Shown: piece by piece, positions 44,173-52,323 of the stretch
Numbering within the stretch: the first letter of the stretch is position 1
Layout: every line of letters starts with the position of its first letter
DNA from: Moheibacter sediminis
Lineage (GTDB): Bacteria; Bacteroidota; Bacteroidia; Flavobacteriales; Weeksellaceae
DNA: 64,000 bases
Direction: 5' to 3'
Assembly: GCF_900176425.1 (NCBI RefSeq)
Contig: NZ_FWXS01000001.1
Span: 434,001 to 498,000, forward strand
Made by a program: the position numbers and the translations under genes
Notes under the pieces: generated by a model
What the model saw: only the letters and a program-made list of their open reading frames with translations
What the model was told of the DNA's origin: nothing
The model's database searches: none

Positions 44173-44960
44173 ATATATTAGACCAAATAGTAGCAAATAA
44201 AAAGATTGAAGTTGAATTGAATAAATTAAAAGTCAAGGTTTCCGATTTGACCAAAACACAATTTTTTGAAAGAGAAAATCTGTCATTATCTCAAAATTTA
44301 AAGAATTCAAAATCAGGAATTATTGCTGAATTCAAAAGGAAATCGCCTAGCAAATCTATCATCAATATCGATTCTTCGGTTTCTGAAGTTGTATTAGGCT
44401 ATCAAAAAGCCGGCGCATGTGGAATTTCTATTTTGACCGACAATCAGTTTTTTGGAGGGAACCTAGAAGATGTGATTTTAGCGAGAAATTTAGTCGAAAC
44501 ACCGATTCTCAGAAAGGAATTTATCATAGATGAATACCAAATCATCGAAGCCAAATCTTCCGGCGCTGATTGTATTTTGTTGATTGCGGCGATTCTTTCT
44601 CCGTCAGAAATTCAGAAATTTTCGATTTTCGCAAAAAGTCTCGATTTGGAAGTTTTATTAGAAGTGCATGAGGAAACGGAATTGGAGCGAAATTTATTTC
44701 CTTCAATCGATATGATTGGTGTAAATAATCGAAATCTGAAAACTTTTCAGGTATATGTTGAAACTAGTAAAACTTTATCGGGGTTAATTCCAAAGGAATT
44801 TGTGAAAGTCTCAGAAAGTGGAATTTCAGAGGTAAAAACGGTAAATGAGTTAAGAGAATTTGATTTTGAAGGATTTTTGATTGGAGAAAATTTTATGAAA
44901 ACAAATGATCCCGGCTCAAATGCAATTGAATTTATAAAACAAGTTGAAAATGGAAATTAA
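44169..44960 (+). CDS. trpC: Indole-3-glycerol phosphate synthase
   Basis: 263 residues, TIM barrel. IIAEFKRKSPSKS holds catalytic Glu and Lys; further signatures are GACGISILTDNQFFGG, ILRKEFIIDEYQI, IGVNNRNLKTF and VSESGIS. It closes the indole ring. Not fused with trpF as in enterobacteria: the trpF start lies within the last codons (11-base overlap). Confidence 0.95.
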   Translation: MNILDQIVANKKIEVELNKLKVKVSDLTKTQFFERENLSLSQNLKNSKSGIIAEFKRKSPSKSIINIDSSVSEVVLGYQKAGACGISILTDNQFFGGNLEDVILARNLVETPILRKEFIIDEYQIIEAKSSGADCILLIAAILSPSEIQKFSIFAKSLDLEVLLEVHEETELERNLFPSIDMIGVNNRNLKTFQVYVETSKTLSGLIPKEFVKVSESGISEVKTVNELREFDFEGFLIGENFMKTNDPGSNAIEFIKQVENGN

Positions 44961-45567
44961 GATTTGCGGAATGAAATACAACGTTCGCGAAGTTGCAGCA
45001 TTGCAGCCTGATTATCTGGGATTTATTTTCTACGATAAATCTGCTCGAAATTTTGAAAATGAAATGCCTGCTCTTAATTCAAATATTAAAAAAGTGGGTG
45101 TTTTTGTGGATGAGAAAATTTCTGTGATTTCAAAAAAAGTAAAAGAATTAAAATTAAATGTAATTCAGCTTCACGGAAACGAATCCGAAAGTTATTGTCA
45201 GGAATTAAAATGTTCAAATCCCGAAATTGAAATCTGGAAAGCATTTTCTGTGGATGAAAAATTTGATTTTGAATCAATAAAAGTGTACAAATCAATTGAT
45301 AAAATTTTGTTGGATACAAAAGGTGAAAATCCTGGGGGAAACGGACATAAATTCAATTGGAAGACACTTGAAAATATAAAATTTGGAAAGCTATTTATTT
45401 TGAGCGGCGGAATCAATTCCGAAGATGCTCAATTAATCAAAAATTTAAAAGAAAAGAATTCAGATTTGGTTGCGATAGACTTAAATAGTGGGTTTGAAAT
45501 CAAATCAGGATTCAAGGATTTTGAAAAATTACGAAGATTTATAAAAGAATTAAAAGAAATTATATGA
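44950..45567 (+). CDS. trpF: Phosphoribosylanthranilate isomerase
   Basis: 205 residues from the ATG at 44950, two codons after an alternative TTG. The catalytic Cys is in KICGMKYN and the Asp in [20 protein letters not shown]; the fold continues with [10 protein letters not shown] and [14 protein letters not shown], the phosphate-binding motif. It isomerises PRA to CdRP. Overlaps both trpC and trpB (4 bases). Confidence 0.94.
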   Translation: MEIKICGMKYNVREVAALQPDYLGFIFYDKSARNFENEMPALNSNIKKVGVFVDEKISVISKKVKELKLNVIQLHGNESESYCQELKCSNPEIEIWKAFSVDEKFDFESIKVYKSIDKILLDTKGENPGGNGHKFNWKTLENIKFGKLFILSGGINSEDAQLIKNLKEKNSDLVAIDLNSGFEIKSGFKDFEKLRRFIKELKEII

Positions 45568-46745
45568 ATTTTAGTGTAGATGAAAAAGGATTTTACGGGA
45601 ATTTCGGTGGCGCATTTATCCCTGAAATGTTGTATTCAAATGTAGAAGAATTAAAGAATAATTACCTGGAAATCATTAATTCAGATGAATTTCAAAATGA
45701 ATTCAAACAATTGCTCAAAGATTATGTCGGGCGGCCAACGCCTTTGTATTTGTCAGAGCGCCTTTCGGACAAATACAATTGTAAAATTTACCTCAAACGA
45801 GAAGATTTATGCCACACCGGCGCACATAAAATTAACAATACGATTGGTCAGATTTTATTGGCAAAACAATTGGGGAAAACACGAATCATTGCTGAAACGG
45901 GTGCCGGCCAGCATGGCGTTGCTACTGCAACAGTCTGCGCATTAATGGGTTTGGAATGTGTAATTTACATGGGTGAAGTTGATATTGAACGGCAAGCGCC
46001 AAATGTGAGCCGTATGAAAATGCTGGGTGCAAAAGTTTGTCCTGCAACATCGGGAAGCAAAACGCTCAAAGACGCGACCAACGAAGCAATCCGCGATTGG
46101 ATTAATCATCCGGAAAATACTTATTACATCATCGGAAGTGTGGTTGGTCCGCATCCGTACCCTGATATGGTTGCACGTTTGCAAAGTGTAATTTCGGGGG
46201 AAATTAAAATTCAATTAAAAGAAAAAGAAGGACGAGAAAATCCGGATTATCTCATCGCTTGTGTCGGCGGTGGAAGCAATGCTGCGGGTCTTTATTTTAA
46301 TTATTTAGAAGAAAATTCTGTGAAATTAATTGCAGTCGAAGCGGCAGGAAAAGGAATCGATTCAGGGAAAAGCGCAGCAACCTCTGTGTTGGGTAAACCC
46401 GGAATTATTCACGGAAGCAAAACTTTATTGATGCAAACGGAAGATGGTCAGATTACAGAGCCCTACTCTATTTCAGCAGGATTGGATTATCCGGGAGTAG
46501 GTCCTTTGCATGCGCATTTATCTGAAACAGGTAGGGCGGAATTTTATGCTATAACCGATGAAGAGGCGATGAATGCTGCGATGGAATTGGCGCAATGGGA
46601 CGGGATAATTCCGGCAATAGAATCTTCGCATGCTTTGGCAGTTTTGCATAAAATTCAATTCAAAAAAGATGATATCGTTGTTTTGAATTTGAGCGGAAGA
46701 GGAGACAAAGATCTCCAGACTTATATTAAATATTTTGATTTATAA
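45564..46745 (+). CDS. trpB: Tryptophan synthase beta chain
   Basis: 393 residues. The PLP lysine is in [18 protein letters not shown]; the phosphate loop GGGSNAAG, the monovalent-cation and COMM region [19 protein letters not shown] and the terminal LSGRGDKD are all intact. It condenses indole and serine to tryptophan. The start overlaps the trpF stop by 4 bases. Confidence 0.97.
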   Translation: MNFSVDEKGFYGNFGGAFIPEMLYSNVEELKNNYLEIINSDEFQNEFKQLLKDYVGRPTPLYLSERLSDKYNCKIYLKREDLCHTGAHKINNTIGQILLAKQLGKTRIIAETGAGQHGVATATVCALMGLECVIYMGEVDIERQAPNVSRMKMLGAKVCPATSGSKTLKDATNEAIRDWINHPENTYYIIGSVVGPHPYPDMVARLQSVISGEIKIQLKEKEGRENPDYLIACVGGGSNAAGLYFNYLEENSVKLIAVEAAGKGIDSGKSAATSVLGKPGIIHGSKTLLMQTEDGQITEPYSISAGLDYPGVGPLHAHLSETGRAEFYAITDEEAMNAAMELAQWDGIIPAIESSHALAVLHKIQFKKDDIVVLNLSGRGDKDLQTYIKYFDL

Positions 46746-46752
46746 ATTAGAC

Positions 46753-47514
46753 ATGAATAGGATTTTAGAGAAATTAAATACAGATAAAAAATTATTATCT
46801 ATTTATTTTACAGCAGGTTATGTAAATTTAAATGATACGGCTTCAATCATTGAGTCACTGGAAGAGTCGGGTGTAGATATGATCGAAATCGGGCTTCCGT
46901 TCAGTGATCCTTTGGCAGACGGAGTTGTCATTCAGAATTCTTCCACTATTGCTTTACAAAATGGAATGACTACAGATTTGCTTTTCAAACAGCTTGAAAA
47001 AATCAGGGAAAAGGTCAAAATTCCTTTGTTGATTATGGGTTATTTCAATCCGATTTTACAATATGGCGTCGAAAAATTTTGTTCAAAATGTGCAGAAATC
47101 GGAATCGATGGTTTAATCATTCCTGATCTACCCATCGAAGTTTACAAGGAAAATTACGAATCTATTTTTGATGAATTTAATTTGCTGAATGTATTTTTAA
47201 TCACACCGCAAACAATTGAAAACCGTATCCGACTTATCGATAAAGTTTCAAAAAGCTTTATTTATATGGTAAGTTCGGCGAGTGTGACAGGGACAAAAGA
47301 TACTTTTGACGATGAGCAAATCAATTATTTTGAAAGAATTAAATCCATGAATCTCAAATCTCCTCAAATCATTGGTTTTGGAATCAGCAACAAAGAAACA
47401 TTTGAAATTTCAACCGAATATGCAAAAGGAGCCATCATCGGGTCGGCATTTATAAAGCATTTGTCTGATGAAAATTCAGGTTCGATAGAGGAATTCATTC
47501 GAAGCATCCGTTAA
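46753..47514 (+). CDS. trpA: Tryptophan synthase alpha chain
   Basis: 253 residues from the ATG at 46753; an in-frame TTG six codons upstream, inside trpB, is a less likely start. Catalytic Glu in DMIEIGLPFSDPLADGVVIQ and Asp in LIIPDLPIE are present; YMVSSASVTGTKDTF and GFGISNKETF are family signatures. It cleaves indole-3-glycerol phosphate and passes indole to TrpB. Last gene of the operon, followed by a hairpin. Confidence 0.95.
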   Translation: MNRILEKLNTDKKLLSIYFTAGYVNLNDTASIIESLEESGVDMIEIGLPFSDPLADGVVIQNSSTIALQNGMTTDLLFKQLEKIREKVKIPLLIMGYFNPILQYGVEKFCSKCAEIGIDGLIIPDLPIEVYKENYESIFDEFNLLNVFLITPQTIENRIRLIDKVSKSFIYMVSSASVTGTKDTFDDEQINYFERIKSMNLKSPQIIGFGISNKETFEISTEYAKGAIIGSAFIKHLSDENSGSIEEFIRSIR

Positions 47515-47517
47515 CAA

Positions 47518-47545
47518 AATAAGCCGGCAAAAACCGGCTTATTCA
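47518..47545 (+). terminator. Terminator after trpA
   Basis: Ten-base stem AATAAGCCGG / CCGGCTTATT (47518-47527 and 47534-47543) with a 6-base A-rich loop. The following T tract is weak (TCATTATTTT). It lies between convergent genes and could serve both. Confidence 0.7.
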
Positions 47546-47567
47546 TTATTTTAATATTTTGGAAAAC

Positions 47568-48416
47568 TTATTTCGCTCCCCATTCTTTCAAAGAAGTTTC
47601 ATTCATTTTTACATAATCAGCATTTCCTGCTTTCTGGGCTAAATCCAAAGATTTTTTAGCCAAATCAATTGCACCTTTTTTGTCACCTGCTTTTGCATAA
47701 ATCAAAGACTGCTGGCGCAATTGCCAGAATTTTGGCTCTTTATTGGCTTTCATTCCTTCATCGAACCAAGTTTTTGCTTGTTTGATATCTTTGTTTGCTG
47801 TGAAATAATAGTTTGCAGCAGCTAAATAATCTTCCGGTTTTGGAGAATTTTTCATCGTTGCATCAATGGAAGCCATCACTTTTTGTTCAGTAGGAACTTC
47901 GATTTTCACTCCTACATAAATGTTTTCCCAAAGAATTCCAAGCATCGCATGGTCTGCCTGTACTTCGTCGATCAACATTGTGAAAGTTTCCATTTTCATC
48001 GGCATAGGATACACTTCTGCAGTCGCTTTAGCAGCTACTTTTTTGTCGTCCCATTTTTCAGGTAATCCCCAGTTTTCAGTATCAGAATAGAAATAAACTT
48101 CCCAAGATTTTTGTCCCGGTTTGGTGAAAATGGCATATTTTCCGGCTTTTACTTTTTGTCCGCTGATTACTACATCATCAGAAAATTCGATGGTAGAATT
48201 TTTGTTAGCACCTGTTCTCCACAATTTATCATAAGGAACCAAATCCCCAAAAACAGTACGTCCACTTACATTTGGGCGCGCATATTCAACTTCTATTTTA
48301 GTCAATCCCACAGTTTGTTCAAATTCAGAAGAAGGACTTGCTTGAGGTGTTTGCACTTGTGCATTTACAGAAATCATCAAAGCACAAATAGCAAGAGTTG
48401 TAAAGATTTTTTTCAT
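47568..48416 (-). CDS. Exported DUF2911 protein
   Basis: 282 residues. Signal peptide 1-19 (ending NAQ). The DUF2911 domain (about 27-175) has IEVEYARPNVSGRTVFGDLVPYDKLWRTGANKN and AGKYAIFTKPG, a beta-sandwich common in Bacteroidota with no assigned function. A C-terminal helical part (about 185-282) looks like two TPR-type repeats (AAANYYFTANKDIKQAKTWFDEGMKAN). It is the last gene before the mobile element. Expected in the periplasm or on the surface. Confidence 0.88.
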   Translation of the reverse strand: MKKIFTTLAICALMISVNAQVQTPQASPSSEFEQTVGLTKIEVEYARPNVSGRTVFGDLVPYDKLWRTGANKNSTIEFSDDVVISGQKVKAGKYAIFTKPGQKSWEVYFYSDTENWGLPEKWDDKKVAAKATAEVYPMPMKMETFTMLIDEVQADHAMLGILWENIYVGVKIEVPTEQKVMASIDATMKNSPKPEDYLAAANYYFTANKDIKQAKTWFDEGMKANKEPKFWQLRQQSLIYAKAGDKKGAIDLAKKSLDLAQKAGNADYVKMNETSLKEWGAK

Positions 48417-48529
48417 TTTAATTTTTGATGTTAAATTTAAGGAATTTAAGCGGATAGCCTTTTAAAAAATGATTAATAACATAAACTTATTTTCGATTAA
48501 ATGAAATTCATATCTTAGAACCGTCATTA

Positions 48530-48697
48530 ATAGGTTGAGATGGGGAATAATTCCTTTTTTTTGAAAAAAAGATTAGTATAAAGCAAAAATAAGCAAAACG
48601 GTTAAAACCGTTTATATACAATGCTTTATAAAACAGTAGTCTTAGTTTGGAACTCGGTGTCTGATAGGTTTTGGTCTTAAAAATACAAAGATAGGTT
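48530..48697. repeat. Three ATAGGTT copies left of the integrase gene
   Basis: ATAGGTT occurs at 48530-48536, 48664-48670 and 48691-48697 within the 408-base gap 48417-48824, which otherwise holds no gene and no tRNA. They may be arm-type integrase binding sites. A hairpin AAACGG / CCGTTT lies nearby (about 48597-48614). Confidence 0.35.
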
Positions 48698-48716
48698 ACT
48701 AATTCGTTACCGATTA

Positions 48717-48726
48717 GCAAAGGTAA
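48717..48726 (-). other. Candidate core att site (left end of the mobile element)
   Basis: The minus strand reads TTACCTTTGC, nine of ten matches to GTANNTTTGC, the core sequence shared by CTnDOT-family att sites. It lies 99 bases upstream of the integrase ATG, with an inverted TTACC/GGTAA pair around the likely cut region (48708-48726) and the element genes to its right. The partner site beyond the right edge cannot be checked. Confidence 0.4.
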
Positions 48727-48824
48727 TCAAAGATGTAACAGGTTATATTTCAGTGTTTTGCCCTATTTTTCATATTCCCTTGTAACTCAATACAATTTAA
48801 TTTTAAACATTAAACATTTGAGTT

Positions 48825-50090
48825 ATGGAGCAGACAAAAAAATCTACGTTCAAATTACTTTTCTACCTGAAAAAGAACGAGCCGAAAAAGAACGGTAATG
48901 CCCCGATTATGGCACGTATTACTATTGATGGAACACCTAAGACTTTAGGAACAAAGTTAGAGATCAATCCAAAGAATTGGGATTTAAAGTATGGAAGAGT
49001 TGAAGGTAAGAGTGCAAAAGCACTAGGTATTAACCAAAAATTGGATAATATAAGGGCACGTATCGATACCCTTTATGAAGATATGCTGAAACACGAGGGT
49101 TTTGTAACGGCACAAAAGCTGAAACTTGCATTTCTCGGTGTTGGTATTATGGAAGATTCCTTGCTGAAAGTATTTAAAAAGAACAATGATGATTTTGGGA
49201 AAATGGTAGTACAAGGAGAACGCTCCGAAAGTACCTACTACAAGTACAAAATTGTCTATAACCACGTTGCTGAATTTATCAAAAGCAGGTATCATCGTGA
49301 TGACATGGCGTTCAGGGAATTGACGTGTGATTTTATCAGAGAGTTTGATTTCTTCCTTCGAATAGACAAAAAGTGCACACACAATACTGTTTGGGTATAT
49401 ACTATGCCACTCTATCGTGTTGCGGAAATAGCTGTCAAAAACGGTCTTATCAGGAAAAATCCTTTTGAAGATTATGAAATATCGATGAAGGAAAATGACC
49501 GTAGCTATTTACTTAAGGAAAACGTTGAATCCCTGTTATTACACAATCCTTCAAAACAAAATTATGAAATTGTAAAGGATCTTTTTGTATTCAGCTGTTT
49601 TACAGGACTATCTTACATAGATATTAAACAACTTAAAAGTACTAACATACAATCCTTTTTTGATGGTCACGATTGGATTATAAGCCGAAGACAGAAATCT
49701 GATGTTGCTTCTAATGTAAGGCTTATGGAAATACCCAAACGAATTATTGAAAAATATAAAGGTACCACCCGAAATGATTCTATTTTTCCTGTTCCTACAA
49801 ACAAAATTTGTAACAGCCATATAGACAAACTAATTCAAGAATTAGGTATTGTTACAGAACAAAAAGTAACCTTTCACACCGCAAGACACACATTTGGAAC
49901 AATGTTTTTGACTGAAGGCGTACCACTTGAAAGCCTTAGTAAAATGATGGGGCATAAAAATATTTCTACCACACAGATTTATGCTAAAATTACAAGCCAG
50001 AAAATAAGTAAAGATATGGATTTGGTATCGCATAAATTTGCTGGAATGGAAGCATCATTTGCAGAAATGGAGAAAGAAGTTCTCGTTTAG
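48825..50090 (+). CDS. int: Tyrosine recombinase / integrase (IntDOT-like)
   Basis: 421 residues. An N-terminal arm-binding-type domain (TFKLLFYLKKNEPKKNGNAPIMARITIDG), a core-binding region (about 105-215) and the catalytic domain. Catalytic residues seen: His-x-x-Arg in FHTARHTFGTMF, the His in MMGHKNISTTQ and the nucleophile Tyr in IYAKI. The first catalytic Arg is replaced: the motif reads CFTGLSYIDI instead of TGLR, as known for IntDOT of CTnDOT, which lacks Arg I. It integrates and excises the element. A strong terminator follows. Confidence 0.92.
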   Translation: MEQTKKSTFKLLFYLKKNEPKKNGNAPIMARITIDGTPKTLGTKLEINPKNWDLKYGRVEGKSAKALGINQKLDNIRARIDTLYEDMLKHEGFVTAQKLKLAFLGVGIMEDSLLKVFKKNNDDFGKMVVQGERSESTYYKYKIVYNHVAEFIKSRYHRDDMAFRELTCDFIREFDFFLRIDKKCTHNTVWVYTMPLYRVAEIAVKNGLIRKNPFEDYEISMKENDRSYLLKENVESLLLHNPSKQNYEIVKDLFVFSCFTGLSYIDIKQLKSTNIQSFFDGHDWIISRRQKSDVASNVRLMEIPKRIIEKYKGTTRNDSIFPVPTNKICNSHIDKLIQELGIVTEQKVTFHTARHTFGTMFLTEGVPLESLSKMMGHKNISTTQIYAKITSQKISKDMDLVSHKFAGMEASFAEMEKEVLV

Positions 50091-50104
50091 AATTATTGCT
50101 TACT

Positions 50105-50137
50105 AAACAAAGCAGGATGATTTCCTGCTTTGTTTGT
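50105..50137 (+). terminator. Rho-independent terminator of the integrase gene
   Basis: Thirteen-base perfect stem AAACAAAGCAGGA / TCCTGCTTTGTTT (50105-50117 and 50123-50135) with a 5-base loop. It isolates the integrase from the next gene and rules out a start of that gene upstream of it. Confidence 0.85.
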
Positions 50138-50212
50138 TTCGAGAAGCTGGGTGCTTTTAATAAAATTCTTTTTTTTAAATTTACTTACAACAATTCTTTA
50201 AACAAAAAAACT

Positions 50213-51226
50213 ATGTCTTTATGTAAACTGTGTCTTGAACGCGAAGCAAACAAAAAGAATACTCACTATCTTACTGATGCAATTATCCGCACCTGTCTTA
50301 ACATAGAAGGTAGTAATGAACGCGAGAAAGGATTATATTTTGCTCTGGATAATACCAATCCATTTATAGACTTTAATTTCCAACGTCTTGATGAGCTGAC
50401 CCTCGAGACTACAATTGGAAGAAAACCAACAGAGGAAGAAATTGAAAATGCGAAATCCATTCCATTTTCAGTGGATTACGTATTTTGTAGTGATTGCGAA
50501 AACCTGTTTACAGATATTGAAACACCATTTATTCAAAACATACTACCACACTTCCGACAAGCAGATCTTTCAGGTCTCAAAATAGTGAGCGAAGCTGATG
50601 TTGTTACAATTCGTAACTTCTTTCACATACAGTTGTACAGAAGTGCAGTCTGTGAAGATATTTTGGCGTTTTCACCTGAGTTTAAGGAGAAGTTACGTCA
50701 CAGTATCCTCCAAAAAAATGGTGACACATCCATCCCCCTTTCGGTGACACATCTCCAAACTCTTGGAGGAAACGCGATATATACAGAAAACTACATTGGA
50801 TTTACTGATGATAAAAACCCTTTTATTGTCTTCATGAATGATTTTGTTATACAGGTTTACGAGAATGAAGATGCAATAAAATTTCTACCTTTCCATGGAC
50901 TAAATGAACAAGAAACTTTTGTCTCTGCTATAAACATCAACGAAGAATCTTTTGCTTTTAAAATATTTGACAATGCAGAAAGAAAGGTTTTTCTCAATAC
51001 GGTAATCGTCAATGAAAAGGTTAAGAAAACAATACAATACTACCGAGATATGTTTGATATGTTCTGGAGAAAGCTATTTGGTGTCGACGCTCCGGTGCTA
51101 CAAAAAGAAAGGTATATCCAGAGTCTTATCAATGGTGATGACAATAACTTAATTAAATACTCAAAACAGCAGGTTTTTGAATTTACCGTAGCTTATATGG
51201 CTAAACTTTTCAATGTCACCAAATAA
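50213..51226 (+). CDS. Hypothetical protein with paired Cys motifs (degenerate HNH-like)
   Basis: 337 residues from the ATG at 50213. The N-terminus MSLCKLCLEREANKKNTHYLTDAII resembles proteins whose start is CxxC followed by SHIIP-type His, with a second Cys pair about 100 residues on (VFCSDCENLF). This is the layout of a zinc-bound HNH-like fold, but the catalytic SHIIPEF is replaced by THYLTD, so nuclease activity is doubtful. The remaining 220 residues are helical with no recognised domain. It sits alone between two terminators in the left end of the element, a usual place for accessory or defence cargo. Function not known. Confidence 0.65.
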   Translation: MSLCKLCLEREANKKNTHYLTDAIIRTCLNIEGSNEREKGLYFALDNTNPFIDFNFQRLDELTLETTIGRKPTEEEIENAKSIPFSVDYVFCSDCENLFTDIETPFIQNILPHFRQADLSGLKIVSEADVVTIRNFFHIQLYRSAVCEDILAFSPEFKEKLRHSILQKNGDTSIPLSVTHLQTLGGNAIYTENYIGFTDDKNPFIVFMNDFVIQVYENEDAIKFLPFHGLNEQETFVSAININEESFAFKIFDNAERKVFLNTVIVNEKVKKTIQYYRDMFDMFWRKLFGVDAPVLQKERYIQSLINGDDNNLIKYSKQQVFEFTVAYMAKLFNVTK

Positions 51227-51250
51227 ATTGCATATAATATTATACAGATA

Positions 51251-51279
51251 GCCGAGGTAAATAATCCTCGGCTTTTTTT
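51251..51279 (+). terminator. Rho-independent terminator after the Cys-motif gene
   Basis: Seven-base GC-rich stem GCCGAGG / CCTCGGC (51251-51257 and 51266-51272) with an 8-base loop and seven T. Confidence 0.88.
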
Positions 51280-51615
51280 AGCCTATACTAATCTTCAAAG
51301 CACATTTATTCCTCCAGCGCCCATCCCATGCAATAAAAGAGCTTTGGCAGGATGAGTTAATAAACCATACTGAAAAACTCCTAATATATCCTCAATAAAT
51401 ATTTTTCAGTACCGTTTACGTGGCTTCCAAAAGCCACAATACTTTAAGATACTAAACTCCAAATTTATAAATTCTGCAAAATGTAATTGCAGGTTTTGTA
51501 ATCACAAGGCCATTTACTCAATGCCTTTTTCACGTGCTTCCACATGATTTTTATTCAAGAACCGATATGCTGTTTTGTTCCATTTCAAGAGCAAAGGTAT
51601 TTCCGTGTTCTTAAC

Positions 51616-51700
51616 GCAGGAACAAGGTCGTGCCTTCCAGATTTGCAAAAAAATCTCCACCCATTCGGGTCGTATTTTTTTGACAAAACCTTGTTCCTGC
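51616..51700. repeat. Nested inverted repeat in the 544-base non-coding region before ssb
   Basis: Three nested pairs: GCAGGAACAAGGT / ACCTTGTTCCTGC (13 bases perfect, 51616-51628 and 51688-51700), AAAAAAAT / ATTTTTTT (51647-51654 and 51674-51681) and ACCC / GGGT (51659-51662 and 51667-51670). It could form a long cruciform or RNA hairpin. The surrounding 51280-51770 has no convincing gene. It may be a transfer or replication origin, a single-strand initiation site or a structured RNA; none is proven. Confidence 0.7.
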
Positions 51701-51770
51701 TAAACACTAACCTTTTTATGCTCGTGAAACGAAACAAAGCATACTCCGGCTCTTTAGACGAATAAAAAAA

Positions 51771-51896
51771 ATGTCAGAAATGAAAAAATACAGCATTGAA
51801 AATGGCAAAAGAGTGAAACGAAACTTCAGCACCTCCTCTCATTGCCGAATAAATCAAGGGAAAAATCAGAACAAAATTAATAACGCAAAAAAGTAG
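51771..51896 (+). CDS. Possible short basic peptide upstream of ssb
   Basis: 41 codons, ATG start (with a second ATG three codons on), stop 5 bases before the ssb ATG. The product is strongly basic and polar (KKYSIENGKRVKRNFSTSS, later NQGKNQNKINNAKK) with no hydrophobic core. Kept because of its position directly before ssb and the absence of stops; it may equally be leader sequence. Confidence 0.3.
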   Translation: MSEMKKYSIENGKRVKRNFSTSSHCRINQGKNQNKINNAKK

Positions 51897-51901
51897 AAAT
51901 C

Positions 51902-52279
51902 ATGAACATTACAGGAAGACTGACAAGAGATGCGGAAGTACGCACAACGTCACAGGACAAACAAGTAGTAAATTTTTCAGTAGCGACCAACGACAGCTAC
52001 CGTAACAAACAGGGCGAACGCATTGAGCAAACAACCTATTTCGACTGCTCCTATTGGATAACCCCGAATGTAGCCAAGCTACTTACAAAAGGCACTTTGG
52101 TAGAACTATCGGGACGAGTAAGTACCAGAGCGTGGACAGGTAATGACGGAGAGCCAAGAGCAGGTCTGAATTTCCATACCTCACAAATCAAATTGCACGG
52201 AGGTAGCAAAAAAAAGGAAACGGTACTAACTACCACAGGCACAAACAATAACACGACAGAAGACGACCTCCCATTTTAA
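51902..52279 (+). CDS. ssb: Single-stranded DNA-binding protein
   Basis: 125 residues. The OB fold begins MNITGRLTRDAEVRTTSQDKQVVNFSVATNDSYRNKQGER and continues with FDCSYWI and LVELSGRVSTRAW. The C-terminus has the acidic tip DDLPF that recruits partner proteins. Shorter than the chromosomal SSB, as usual for mobile-element copies. It protects single-stranded DNA during transfer. It leads the operon that runs to the ThiF gene. Confidence 0.93.
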   Translation: MNITGRLTRDAEVRTTSQDKQVVNFSVATNDSYRNKQGERIEQTTYFDCSYWITPNVAKLLTKGTLVELSGRVSTRAWTGNDGEPRAGLNFHTSQIKLHGGSKKKETVLTTTGTNNNTTEDDLPF

Positions 52280-52323
52280 CAACGAGTATTCAATCATTTT
52301 TTTCACATCAAATTTTAAGCATT

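Noticed and set aside
48417-48824. tRNA gene as integration target of the element
   Set aside because: No cloverleaf, TTCGA-type T loop or CCA-like end could be traced; the CTnDOT-like core fits better.
51544-51765. 73-codon plus-strand frame in the gap before ssb
   Set aside because: It runs straight through the nested palindromes, has low protein character and no promoter or partner; the structure explains the sequence better.
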